Below are positions 6,444 through 13,915 of a DNA stretch of 23,857 nucleotides, piece after piece. Numbering within the stretch: position 1 is the stretch's first letter; each line of letters begins with the position of its first letter. Source of the stretch: Bacilli bacterium. Its GTDB lineage: Bacteria; Bacillota_I; Bacilli_A; RF39; UBA660. The notes under the pieces were generated by a model. It saw nothing but the letters and a program-made list of their open reading frames with translations. It was not told the DNA's origin and ran no database searches. Position numbers and translations under genes: made by a program. The stretch spans positions 1 to 23,857 of the forward strand of contig CAAENH010000026.1 of the NCBI GenBank assembly GCA_900757295.1. The letters run 5' to 3'.

Positions 6444-7601
6444 ATGGAAAAAGTTATAGTAAGCAAAACTGATGAAATAATAATGAAATTAATGCATTAT
6501 TTTGTTACTGAAGAGAATTATACTCCTATTATAGTAAATGGCGTAAAAGATGAAATATGGTTAGAAAATACAGAAAATTATTATAAAATAATTAGAATTA
6601 ATGCAAATTATATACATAATATAGAACAATATAATTATGACTTATATAAAGTGAAAAAGATTGTTGCTCAAGTAAAAAAGAAAACACTATCTTTTAAAAT
6701 GCGTACATTAAATATTCTTTTAGATGTTAATGACGATGTAGAAATACAAGATACTAAAAATATAACTTCATTAAAAATAAAAAATGTAAAAGATATTAAA
6801 ACTTCTCAAAAACTTTTAGAATCATTTCCTGATATAAAAAATAATCCTTTAAATAATGAAAAAGGATTTGATTTATTAATTAATGTGACTAAAGAAATAA
6901 ATGAAAAAACAGAAGAGAAAAATAGAAATTATGAAGATGTTTTTAAACAAAAGAAAATATTAATAACATATATATTAATGGGTATTAATATTGGAATGTT
7001 TTTCTTAACATATTTAATATATTTTATTACTAAAGGTAATGTTGATTTATATAATTTACTTTCAGTTAATGCTTCTGCAGTAAAAAGCGGAGAAATATAT
7101 AGATTACTAACTGGTACATTTATGCACGCCGGACCTCTTTATTTACCAATACATTTATTTTTTAATATGTACGCTTTATATATAATAGGTACTCAAGTAG
7201 AAAATTTTATAGGTAGATATAGATATTTAATAATATATTTAGGTAGTGCTATTATGGGAAGCTTACTTTCTTGCGTTATTTTGCACGGAGATTCTATTGG
7301 AGCTAGTGGAGCTATATTTGGACTTATGGGAAGCTTAGTTTACTTCGGATATCATTATCGTGTCTATTTTGGAAATATTTTAAAAACTCAAATAATACCT
7401 CTTATTATATTTAATCTATTATTAGGATTCTATTTAAGTGGAGTAGATAATTTTGCTCATATTGGTGGTTTAATTGGTGGCGTTCTACTAACTATGGCAG
7501 TAGGCCTTAAACATAAAAGTCAAAAAGCAGAACAAATTAATGGTGCAATTGTTTATATCTTATTATTAGGATTTCTATTATTTATGTTGTTTTATAGATA
7601 A
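6444..7601 (+). CDS. GluP/YqgP-like rhomboid intramembrane serine protease
   Basis: This membrane protease cuts substrates within or near the bilayer. Residues 1-165 form a soluble N-terminal domain of the YqgP type, and about seven membrane helices follow. Catalytic Ser288 lies in GASGAIFG and His339 in NFAHIGGLIGG; TGTFMHAG and the HLFFNMYAL loop are also conserved. At 385 residues it lacks the C-terminal TPR region found in the longer Bacillus GluP. The start follows an AGAGG site, and the gene is a single unit with its own promoter and terminator. Confidence 0.92.
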   Translation: MEKVIVSKTDEIIMKLMHYFVTEENYTPIIVNGVKDEIWLENTENYYKIIRINANYIHNIEQYNYDLYKVKKIVAQVKKKTLSFKMRTLNILLDVNDDVEIQDTKNITSLKIKNVKDIKTSQKLLESFPDIKNNPLNNEKGFDLLINVTKEINEKTEEKNRNYEDVFKQKKILITYILMGINIGMFFLTYLIYFITKGNVDLYNLLSVNASAVKSGEIYRLLTGTFMHAGPLYLPIHLFFNMYALYIIGTQVENFIGRYRYLIIYLGSAIMGSLLSCVILHGDSIGASGAIFGLMGSLVYFGYHYRVYFGNILKTQIIPLIIFNLLLGFYLSGVDNFAHIGGLIGGVLLTMAVGLKHKSQKAEQINGAIVYILLLGFLLFMLFYR

Positions 7602-7603
7602 TC

Positions 7604-7639
7604 AAAGCTTAACTTATCAGTTAAGTTTTTTATTTTTTT
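7604..7639 (+). terminator. Intrinsic terminator of the rhomboid gene
   Basis: A stem of about 11 bp (7604-7614 with 7619-7629, one G-U pair) and a 4-nt loop, followed by a T-rich tail. Confidence 0.8.
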
Positions 7640-7651
7640 GTAAAGCAAAGA

Positions 7652-7666
7652 TGTAAAATGTTTACA
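7652..7666. repeat. Palindrome TGTAAA-ATG-TTTACA
   Basis: A perfect 6+6 inverted repeat 16 nt upstream of the -35 box of the surface-protein promoter. It is a candidate operator with no known match. Confidence 0.35.
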
Positions 7667-7682
7667 AAACAGTTTTAATAAA

Positions 7683-7712
7683 TTGACACAATGCATATGG
7701 TGGGTGTAAACT
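7683..7712 (+). promoter_or_regulatory. Promoter of the surface protein gene
   Basis: A perfect TTGACA (7683-7688) and TAAACT (7707-7712) with an 18-nt spacer. Confidence 0.5.
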
Positions 7713-7739
7713 GTAATCATAGGAAAGAGATTTACAGGA

Positions 7740-8708
7740 ATGAAAAAAATATCTAATATTTTTATTTTAACAATCTTAGGATTTGTTATATTTATAGGAG
7801 GGGTTAAAGCTGAAGAAGCTAAAACAGTTTCTGAATTCCCTACAACTTCAGGAACTTATAAATTATCCGGCAATATATATTTTGATAAAATTGAAATTGA
7901 CGGTGAAAAAGTAACCATAGAGTTGGATGGTCAAAGTGATTTAAGAGGAGGAGTAATAACATTAAAAAATGGTGCTATTTTATCTATCTATAGATCAAAT
8001 AATCCAAAAAATCATGTTGATTTTTCAGTTTCTACTATAAAGCTTTTAAATACTACATATTCAAATAGTTTAATTCTGCGTGATGTTGTAGCAGGAATAA
8101 ATAATGTAGTATCTTATGGAGAATATAATAGCATCCAAATATATGATTGTTTAAGATCTGGATCTGAACCAGAATATAAAACAGTTTTGAATACAGTTTC
8201 AAATATCAATATACAAAATTCTAATGATTTTAATAAACAAACATATTTAATAAATTTTAATAATGATTTTAAAAAAAGTGAAATTTTTTATAATCGATAC
8301 AAGGTTATAGAAAATGAACTTAAAGTATATTCTGCAGAAAAAGCAGAAAATGTAGAATTTGTTTTAAATTCTATTGATGAAAATGAGATTGATACAGTTG
8401 AAATAAAAGATGCTTTTGGAAGTAAGGTAGAATATACAAAGACAGATAATAAGTATACTTTTACGATGCCTGAATCAGCAGTTACAGTAACTGTTAAATA
8501 TAAAGAAAATAGTAAAAGTGAAGATAAAGAAAAGTCTGAAGACAAAGTATCAGAAGAAAAGCAAGAATCTAAAGATAATAATGAAAATAAAAATAAAACA
8601 ACAAATCCTAAAACAAGTGATACAATTGTAACTTCATTGATAATTATAGTTTTATCATTACTAGGATTAGATTTATTAATGATGATTAAAAAGAAAATTA
8701 ATAATTAA
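7740..8708 (+). CDS. Sortase-anchored surface protein with NPKTSD motif
   Basis: A 322-residue cell-wall protein. Residues 1-25 form a signal peptide ending ...VKA. A beta-rich region with parallel-beta-like strands follows (about 30-190). Near 195-255 is a domain ending YTFTMPESAVTVTVKYKE, like bacterial Ig/InlB B-type repeats. A Lys/Glu/Asn-rich linker leads to the sorting signal NPKTSD (289-294), a hydrophobic helix and the basic tail KKKINN. NPxT motifs are typical of class B sortase substrates, and a class B sortase gene follows. The ligand or function on the surface is unknown. Confidence 0.85.
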   Translation: MKKISNIFILTILGFVIFIGGVKAEEAKTVSEFPTTSGTYKLSGNIYFDKIEIDGEKVTIELDGQSDLRGGVITLKNGAILSIYRSNNPKNHVDFSVSTIKLLNTTYSNSLILRDVVAGINNVVSYGEYNSIQIYDCLRSGSEPEYKTVLNTVSNINIQNSNDFNKQTYLINFNNDFKKSEIFYNRYKVIENELKVYSAEKAENVEFVLNSIDENEIDTVEIKDAFGSKVEYTKTDNKYTFTMPESAVTVTVKYKENSKSEDKEKSEDKVSEEKQESKDNNENKNKTTNPKTSDTIVTSLIIIVLSLLGLDLLMMIKKKINN

Positions 8709-8730
8709 GCTTATTTTATAAGCTTTTTTT
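8707..8730 (+). terminator. Intrinsic terminator between surface protein and sortase
   Basis: A 7-bp stem AAGCTTA/TAAGCTT with a 5-nt loop and a T run, starting at the last base of the stop codon. The sortase gene begins 18 nt after the T run and no clear promoter is seen there. Confidence 0.75.
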
Positions 8731-8748
8731 AGAAAGAAATTATTAATT

Positions 8749-9486
8749 ATGAAAAAGAAATGCTTTAATATAAGTTTTTACATATTGTTTGGATTATTAT
8801 TTATAATTTTAATATACTCAATAACATTAATTTATAAATATTATCATGACAAAAGTGAAACCAAAAAAATAGAAACAAAAATTAAATTGATTGAAAAAAA
8901 TAATCAAAGTGATAATTCTATTAAAGAAGATGTATTAACTAGTGAAGATTTAAAACAATTAAGTAATGAAAACCAAGATACTATTGCTTACATTAAAGTT
9001 AATAATACAAATATAAAATATCCTATAGTTCAGACAAATAATAATGAATATTATCTAAATCATTCTTTTGATAAAACAAAAAATAATGCTGGATGGGTAT
9101 TTATGGATTATAAAAATAATAAAAATTTTGAAGATGAGAATACCATTTTATATGCGCATAATCGTAAAGATAAAAGTATGTTTGGAACTTTAGATAATTT
9201 GCTAAAAATTGATATGACTAATGAATATCCATTAATTTATATTAGTACAATAAATCAAAAAATGCTGTATAAAATATTTTCTGTTTATACTATAGAAACA
9301 GAAGACTATTATATTAAAACAACATTTGATGGTAATGAAAAAGCAGAGTGGTTAGATGTTATAAAAAATAGAAATCAAGCTCAAGTTTCTAATGATGTCA
9401 ATGTTAATGATAAGATATTAACTTTATCTACTTGTTATAATAATGATGAAATGCGCCTTGTGGTACATGCAAAAAGGATAATGTAA
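8749..9486 (+). CDS. Class B sortase
   Basis: This membrane-anchored transpeptidase joins surface proteins to the cell wall. The 245-residue protein has one N-terminal membrane helix (about 8-30), a helical linker and the sortase domain. The active site is His137 (LYAHN), Cys229 (TLSTC) and Arg236 (EMRLVVHAKR). The early YLNHSFDKTKNNAGWVFMD block is typical of class B. The likely substrate is the NPKTSD protein encoded just upstream. The ribosome site (AGAAAG) is weak and a terminator lies in between, so it should be made in much lower amount than its substrate. Confidence 0.92.
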   Translation: MKKKCFNISFYILFGLLFIILIYSITLIYKYYHDKSETKKIETKIKLIEKNNQSDNSIKEDVLTSEDLKQLSNENQDTIAYIKVNNTNIKYPIVQTNNNEYYLNHSFDKTKNNAGWVFMDYKNNKNFEDENTILYAHNRKDKSMFGTLDNLLKIDMTNEYPLIYISTINQKMLYKIFSVYTIETEDYYIKTTFDGNEKAEWLDVIKNRNQAQVSNDVNVNDKILTLSTCYNNDEMRLVVHAKRIM

Positions 9487-9500
9487 AAATTATCCTTTTT
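9471..9500. terminator. Bidirectional intrinsic terminator
   Basis: A perfect 12-bp stem (9471-9482 with 9489-9500) with a 6-nt loop and A/T-rich arms. It serves the convergent sortase and lexA genes and spans both stop codons. Confidence 0.85.
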
Positions 9501-10120
9501 TAAATGCTTCTATATAAACCAATTGCTATTCCTAAAATTGTTACGTTACTTAAAATAATAGGGGCCATCGTATCATTTTCTGGTTGTAATCTTATATGAT
9601 CTTTTTCTTTATAAAAACGTTTTAAAGTAACTTCATTTTCATCTGTCATAGCTACAATTATTTGACCGTTACGTGCTACACGTTGCTTTTTTACAATAAC
9701 TATATCTCCATCTAAAATTCCAGCGTTAATCATACTTTCGCCACTTACTTTTAAAGTAAATACTTCTTCATTTGCTGGAACTAATGATGCTGGTAAAGAA
9801 AAGAAATTATCTGGCATTTCAATTGCTTCTATAGGACTACCTGCGGTTATTTTACCAAGCAAAGGTACTTTAACTATTTCTTCATTTTGTTTTTCAAATT
9901 CATTGTCTACTAATATTTCAATTGTTCTAAATTTAGAATTTGTCTTTCTAATGCACCCAGCTTCTTCTAAATGTTTTAAGTGAACATGAACAGTTGCAGG
10001 AGAAGATAAGTTTAATCCAGCACAAATTTCTCTAATAGATGGTGGAAAGCCATGATCGACTGTATATTTTTTTACAAACTGTAGAACTTCTTGTTGCTTT
10101 TTGGTAATTTTAGTATTCAT
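9500..10120 (-). CDS. lexA: LexA repressor
   Basis: This SOS repressor binds operators until activated RecA triggers its self-cleavage. The 206-residue protein has an N-terminal winged helix (1-70, with SPATVHVHLKHLEEAG as recognition region) and the S24 cleavage domain. The cleavage site is Ala93-Gly94 (ITAGSP), the nucleophile Ser129 (SGESM) and the base Lys167 (VTLKRF). The frame is open upstream, but the ATG at 10120 has a TGGAGGT site and matches the family start MNTKITKKQQ. A LexA box overlaps its own -35 element, as expected for autoregulation. Confidence 0.96.
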   Translation of the reverse strand: MNTKITKKQQEVLQFVKKYTVDHGFPPSIREICAGLNLSSPATVHVHLKHLEEAGCIRKTNSKFRTIEILVDNEFEKQNEEIVKVPLLGKITAGSPIEAIEMPDNFFSLPASLVPANEEVFTLKVSGESMINAGILDGDIVIVKKQRVARNGQIIVAMTDENEVTLKRFYKEKDHIRLQPENDTMAPIILSNVTILGIAIGLYRSI

Positions 10121-10137
10121 AATATACCTCCATTGAA

Positions 10138-10166
10138 ATATTAACATAATAAATGTAAAAAGTCAA
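10138..10166 (-). promoter_or_regulatory. lexA promoter
   Basis: On the minus strand, TTGACT (10161-10166) is 17 nt from TAATAT (10138-10143). SOS box 1 runs into the -35 hexamer. Confidence 0.65.
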
Positions 10167-10177
10167 ACAAACGTTCT
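10164..10177. promoter_or_regulatory. SOS (LexA) box 1
   Basis: Minus-strand AGAACGTTTGTTTG matches the Gram-positive LexA consensus CGAACRNRYGTTYG with two mismatches. It overlaps the lexA -35 box and lies just upstream of the divergent promoter. Confidence 0.65.
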
Positions 10178-10186
10178 TATTGTTCA

Positions 10187-10215
10187 TTGACACAAACAAA
10201 TGTATGTGATATTCT
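10187..10215 (+). promoter_or_regulatory. Promoter of the 48-residue membrane peptide gene
   Basis: A perfect TTGACA (10187-10192) and TATTCT (10210-10215) with a 17-nt spacer, divergent from lexA. Confidence 0.6.
10193..10206. promoter_or_regulatory. Candidate SOS box 2
   Basis: Minus-strand CATACATTTGTTTG shares TTTGTTTG with box 1 and matches the LexA consensus with three mismatches. It fills the spacer between the -35 and -10 boxes, an ideal place for repression. Confidence 0.45.
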
Positions 10216-10239
10216 ATATTCAGAAAGAAGGTAGTAATA

Positions 10240-10386
10240 ATGAAAAATGTTTTAAAAGAATACAAAGGAGCTTGTTTGTTTTATATATTAATAATCCTTA
10301 TGATTTTTTTAATAAGTGTGAATAATAAAAATATTAATGCCAGATATGATGGAGGAGGAATAAATTCTTATTCATATGTAAATTAA
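10240..10386 (+). CDS. Small single-span membrane peptide, probable SOS-induced YneA analogue
   Basis: A 48-residue peptide with a charged N-terminus (MKNVLKEYKG), one membrane helix at about residues 11-27, and a short polar tail with a DGGGINSYSY segment. An AGAAAGAAGG site precedes the ATG. It is divergent from lexA, has LexA boxes around its promoter and lies in the position of yneA, the SOS-induced division inhibitor of Bacillus. YneA has a membrane helix plus a LysM domain, and the LysM domain is absent here. A role in delaying division after DNA damage is an inference from position and topology; no sequence similarity is evident. Confidence 0.6.
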   Translation: MKNVLKEYKGACLFYILIILMIFLISVNNKNINARYDGGGINSYSYVN

Positions 10387-10394
10387 TAAGAGTA

Positions 10395-10403
10395 TTTGTC
10401 GAA
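10395..10403 (+). promoter_or_regulatory. Perfect Spo0A box
   Basis: TTTGTCGAA matches the Spo0A consensus TTTGTCRAA at 9 of 9 positions. It ends 26 nt upstream of a TATAAT box, close to where activating Spo0A boxes usually sit. Confidence 0.6.
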
Positions 10404-10426
10404 TTTAAAAAATGTTATTATCTTTC

Positions 10427-10435
10427 TGGTATAAT
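10427..10435 (+). promoter_or_regulatory. Extended -10 promoter of the tkt-like/sirA operon
   Basis: TGG-TATAAT is a perfect -10 with an extended TGn element. No good -35 hexamer is seen 17 nt upstream, as expected of an activator-dependent promoter. The start site would be near 10442, directly at the ribosome site. Confidence 0.6.
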
Positions 10436-10452
10436 TTAATTCAGGTGATTTG

Positions 10453-12189
10453 ATGAAAGATTGGTTTGTTATTAAGAATATAAATGATTTAGCAATAGAT
10501 ATGATTAATATAAATAAGAATAAAAATGAAGAACAAGAAATTACCGAAATTATTCCAGCAATACTATATACATTGTATGTATATCATTTAAATTTTAATG
10601 TAAAAGACCCTATGTGGTGTAATAGGGATAGAGTAGTAATGTCTAGTAGTTGTGACTCGGCATTTTTTTATGTTAATTTATTCTTTGCTGGTTTTAATTA
10701 TGAGATAGGCGAGTTAAAAAAATATGGTAACCTTAATAAAATTTCATCTTCACTTACTTATAACCCTACCTTAGGAATTGATATTTCTAACAATATTTTT
10801 TTTACTGAAATAGTTAGTGCTGTAGGTATGGCTCTTGGTGAGAAAATATATGAAAGTAAAATATTAAATAACTCAAATATAATTAATTTTTATACTTATG
10901 TTATTTGTCAAGCTACTGATTTATTAAATGGAATTAATTTTGAAGCATGTCACTTTGCTTCATCAAATAAAATTGGAAAGTTAATTATAATATGTTATTC
11001 TTTAAAAGAAAATGATGTAATAAGAATATTTAAATCTTTAAAATGGCATTGCACTGTCATTCGAAATAAGAGTGTTAATGAACTTAATAAAGCCTTAAAC
11101 AAAGCTAAAATAATATTAGATAAACCATCAATAATTGAAATTAAAATAAAGAAACATCCTAAAAATAAATTAAAGCAAAATAATAAACGTTCTTTTAATA
11201 TTTCTAAAGAAGCAGTTTTATTTTATCGTAAAAAGCTAAATATAAGAACTGTAAAAAACTATTATGATTGGCAAAATAATTTAAAACTTACTTTAAAAAA
11301 AGATTATCCTGATTTAATTAAGAATATTATAAAAAATAAATCGAAATTAGAATTAGATAGTAATATTATTCTAAATGATGTTTTTAATAAAAAACTATCA
11401 GATATTAATAAAGAAATATTAGATATTCTAAAATCTAAATTTAAACTTTTACATAATCTTTCTGCAACTAAACAGATAATAGGACCATTATTAAATGGAT
11501 TATCTTTAGTAAATTTAAAAGTATATACGACTTGTAACTTAAAATATTGTGATTATTTATTTCCAGCAATTAAAGCATCTGCGATAATGAACATTTCCCC
11601 AATTTATATTTTTTATTATGATTATAAAAATATAGCTAGATTATTTCAAACAATTGATAAACTAAATTATTTAAGAAATACATTTAATTTAAAAATATAT
11701 CGTCCAGCTGATATTAAAGAGCTAATAGGATCATTAATGTACATTTTCTCATTAAATAAACCTACTGTTTTAATTGTTAGTAATTATAAAAATACTAAAA
11801 TATATAATAGCTCATCTAAAAAGATAAAATATGGTGCTTATATTATTAGAAATGAAGTAAATAAATTAGATGCTTTAATTGTAGCTACCGGAGCAGAAGT
11901 ATACTTAGCTTTAGAAATAGCTAATAAATTGTATTCTGAAAACATTGATTTAAGAGTAGTAAGTATTCCATGTAAAGAAAATTTTGAAGAACAAGACGAT
12001 TCATATAAAAATGCTATTTTACCTAAAGCCAGTAAAATATTTGTCATAGAAGATAGTATTGATTTTAGTTGGTTAAAATATACATATAAAACTGAAAATA
12101 TTATTAGTTGCAATATTTATAAATCATATACAAATCAAAAATATTTAGCTGCAAAAGAAATAATGGAAATAATAAGAAAAAATCTTTAA
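10453..12189 (+). CDS. Transketolase-like protein lacking catalytic residues
   Basis: A 578-residue protein built like transketolase (usually 650-670) with three recognisable domains. The active-site signatures are changed. The GHGS histidine is replaced in NRDRVVMSSSCDSAFF. The Mg/ThDP motif GDG reads QAT in QATDLLNGINFEA, and its partner Asn is gone. The GVREH glutamate segment and the histidine of the pyrimidine domain are missing. The C-terminal domain is well kept (ALIVATGAEVYLALEIANKL, VVSIPCKENFEEQ). The frame is fully open, so it is under selection as a protein, not a decaying gene. ATG at 10453 is preferred over TTG at 10450 because of AGGTGAT spacing. Its position between lexA and sirA matches tkt in Bacillus. 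Confidence 0.75.
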   Translation: MKDWFVIKNINDLAIDMININKNKNEEQEITEIIPAILYTLYVYHLNFNVKDPMWCNRDRVVMSSSCDSAFFYVNLFFAGFNYEIGELKKYGNLNKISSSLTYNPTLGIDISNNIFFTEIVSAVGMALGEKIYESKILNNSNIINFYTYVICQATDLLNGINFEACHFASSNKIGKLIIICYSLKENDVIRIFKSLKWHCTVIRNKSVNELNKALNKAKIILDKPSIIEIKIKKHPKNKLKQNNKRSFNISKEAVLFYRKKLNIRTVKNYYDWQNNLKLTLKKDYPDLIKNIIKNKSKLELDSNIILNDVFNKKLSDINKEILDILKSKFKLLHNLSATKQIIGPLLNGLSLVNLKVYTTCNLKYCDYLFPAIKASAIMNISPIYIFYYDYKNIARLFQTIDKLNYLRNTFNLKIYRPADIKELIGSLMYIFSLNKPTVLIVSNYKNTKIYNSSSKKIKYGAYIIRNEVNKLDALIVATGAEVYLALEIANKLYSENIDLRVVSIPCKENFEEQDDSYKNAILPKASKIFVIEDSIDFSWLKYTYKTENIISCNIYKSYTNQKYLAAKEIMEIIRKNL

Positions 12190-12198
12190 TTTTCATAA

Positions 12199-12207
12199 AA
12201 CGACAAA
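12199..12207 (-). promoter_or_regulatory. Weak Spo0A-like site ahead of sirA
   Basis: Minus-strand TTTGTCGTT matches the Spo0A box at 7 of 9 positions and lies 41 nt upstream of the sirA candidate. It may be chance. Confidence 0.25.
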
Positions 12208-12247
12208 ATATATGAAGGTTATTTAGTAATTTATTATTGGTGATAGA

Positions 12248-12664
12248 ATGAGAACTTTTTATATATTTAAAATTAATAATGAATTTACGGCTTTAACTAG
12301 AAATTGTCCTTATAATCTTTTTAAAAGTATGGAAAAAATATATTATACAGATAAAAAAAATTTAAATGTCGCATATAACGTTTATGAGCAAATTGTGCTT
12401 CCTTTTAAAAAAGATAAAATTAATGTTGACATTTTTGAAAATTATAAAGATAATGATCATTATACTAAATTTAATAATATACATATGATAAATAATTTTT
12501 ACAATGATGAACAAACTAAGTTGATTGTAAATTCTTCTCATATGATTTTAAAAACTACTGTTATGGCTCCATCTTTTTTTAACATATTAAGAAATTATTC
12601 TAATATCTTTGTTTGTGATTTTGAAAATAAAGATTATTTCTGGTTAGAGTCAGTTTTAGTCTAG
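12248..12664 (+). CDS. sirA: Probable sporulation inhibitor of replication SirA
   Basis: SirA binds DnaA domain I and blocks new rounds of replication when a cell commits to sporulation. This 138-residue protein fits the family in size and in both ends: FYIFKINNEFTALTRNCPYN near the start, resembling the YYTYLIKEEFA...YFGRE opening as I remember it, and IFVCDFENKDYFWLES at the C-terminus. The middle is too diverged to judge. Position gives strong support: it sits between the transketolase-like gene and yneF, exactly as sirA (yneE) does in Bacillus. The ribosome site is GGTGAT. Confirmation needs a profile search against the SirA family. Confidence 0.7.
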   Translation: MRTFYIFKINNEFTALTRNCPYNLFKSMEKIYYTDKKNLNVAYNVYEQIVLPFKKDKINVDIFENYKDNDHYTKFNNIHMINNFYNDEQTKLIVNSSHMILKTTVMAPSFFNILRNYSNIFVCDFENKDYFWLESVLV

Positions 12665-12666
12665 AC

Positions 12667-12695
12667 TTGTATTGTCTAATTAAATTTAGTAAAAT
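12667..12695 (+). promoter_or_regulatory. Candidate yneF promoter
   Basis: TTGTAT (12667-12672) and TAAAAT (12690-12695) with a 17-nt spacer in the 55-nt gap before yneF. Confidence 0.4.
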
Positions 12696-12719
12696 AATTT
12701 ATAGAAGGAGAGATGAAAT

Positions 12720-12929
12720 ATGTTAGGAGATATATTATTAATAGTAATTGGCTTAGTTGTTGGTATTATAATTGGCTTTTTAATTTCAAAATATTTTACA
12801 AAGAAATATTTAAAAGAAAATCCCCCAATCAATGAAAAAATGATTGAAGCTTTAATGAGCGGAATGGGTAGAAAGCCATCTCAAAAACAAGTAAAACAAA
12901 TGATGAATCAAATGAATAGATATATGTAA
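12720..12929 (+). CDS. yneF: YneF family (UPF0154) small membrane protein
   Basis: A 69-residue protein with one N-terminal membrane helix (about 3-25, GLVVGIIIGFLISKYFTKK) followed by the conserved soluble tail NPPINEKMIEAL and MGRKPSQKQVKQMMNQM. This is the signature of UPF0154/YneF, which is widespread in Bacilli and of unknown function. A strong AAGGAGAG site precedes the ATG. In Bacillus it also follows sirA. Confidence 0.93.
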   Translation: MLGDILLIVIGLVVGIIIGFLISKYFTKKYLKENPPINEKMIEALMSGMGRKPSQKQVKQMMNQMNRYM

Positions 12930-12954
12930 AAAGCAAATTATTGCTTTTTTATTT
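12928..12954 (+). terminator. Intrinsic terminator of yneF
   Basis: A 9-bp stem AAAAAGCAA/TTGCTTTTT with an ATTA loop and a T run, starting inside the stop codon. Confidence 0.85.
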
Positions 12955-12995
12955 TGCTTAAGTTTGTTATACTTTTTATAGGTTGGTGACTAACT

Positions 12996-13865
12996 ATGAA
13001 ATTGGTTAATGATTTTTTTGAATATAAAATATTAGCAATGAATGATAAAAATAAAATAGAAGATTGGAATGGTATTGTTTTAAAAAGACCAGATCCTCAA
13101 ATAATTTGGAATGATGAAGAAAATATTAAAAATATTGATGCTATATATACTAGAAGCAATAAAGGTGGAGGAACATGGAATATTTTAAATCGAAAAATTC
13201 CAAATGCTTGGCAAATTCATTATCATGAATTAACTTTTAATTTAAAACTAATGGGTTTTAAACATACAGGCCTTTTTCCAGAGCAAGCATATAACTGGAA
13301 TTTAATTCAAAATAAAATTAAAAATAGTAACAAAGAAGTAAAAGTATTAAATTTATTTGCTTATACGGGTGCAGCTAGTATGGCTGCAGCATCAGCAGGA
13401 GCTAGTGTTGTTCACGTTGATTCATCAAGAGGCATGGTTGATTGGGCCAAAGAAAATATGCATTCCTCTAATTTAGATGATCGAAATATTCGCTTTTTGG
13501 TTGACGACGTTGTTAAATTTGTAAAAAGAGAAATTAGAAGAAATAATAAATATGACATTATTTTAATGGATCCTCCATCATTTGGCAGAGGAGCAAATAA
13601 AGAAATTTGGAATATCGAAGAAAAACTTTTTGAATTAGTTAATTTATGTACCCAAATTTTAAGCGATGATCCGATATTATTTTTAATAAATTCATATACC
13701 ACGGGACTATCTAAAACAGTTTTAGAAAATGTTTTATTAAAAACTGTAGAGAAAAAATATAAAGGTTATATTTCTAGTGATGAATTAGGATTAAAAGCCA
13801 TAAATAATATGATTTTACCTTGTGGAATTTATGCTAGATGGGAAAAAGAGCAAAGTGATATGTAA
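12996..13865 (+). CDS. Class I SAM-dependent methyltransferase, RlmI/RlmK-like
   Basis: A 289-residue methyltransferase that probably modifies rRNA. The SAM-binding motif I is VLNLFAYTGAASMAAASAGA (about 118-137), motif II is VVHVDSS, and motif IV is DPPSFGRG (about 198-205). DPPSFGRG and the surrounding sequence match the C-terminal domain shared by RlmI and RlmK/RlmL. The N-terminal 100 residues form a beta-rich domain without a recognisable PUA motif. The target base cannot be decided from the sequence. A TATACT box lies at 12968-12973 and the ribosome site is GGTGA. Confidence 0.8.
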   Translation: MKLVNDFFEYKILAMNDKNKIEDWNGIVLKRPDPQIIWNDEENIKNIDAIYTRSNKGGGTWNILNRKIPNAWQIHYHELTFNLKLMGFKHTGLFPEQAYNWNLIQNKIKNSNKEVKVLNLFAYTGAASMAAASAGASVVHVDSSRGMVDWAKENMHSSNLDDRNIRFLVDDVVKFVKREIRRNNKYDIILMDPPSFGRGANKEIWNIEEKLFELVNLCTQILSDDPILFLINSYTTGLSKTVLENVLLKTVEKKYKGYISSDELGLKAINNMILPCGIYARWEKEQSDM

Positions 13866-13880
13866 TACTTTGTTCTTTTT
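13844..13880 (+). terminator. Intrinsic terminator of the methyltransferase gene
   Basis: A stem of about 13 bp (AAAAGAGCAAAGT with ACTTTGTTCTTTT, one G-U pair) with a 10-nt loop and a T run. The stop codon lies in the loop. Confidence 0.75.
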
Positions 13881-13915
13881 TTCATATATTTAAATGTAAA
13901 TACAAAGGAGGAATT

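Noticed and set aside
11838..12113. Open frame of 91 codons opposite the transketolase-like gene
   Set aside because: It is antisense to the best conserved part of that protein and has no ribosome site or promoter.
13412..13702. Minus-strand frame inside the methyltransferase gene
   Set aside because: It is antisense to the SAM-binding and catalytic motifs and has no supporting signals.
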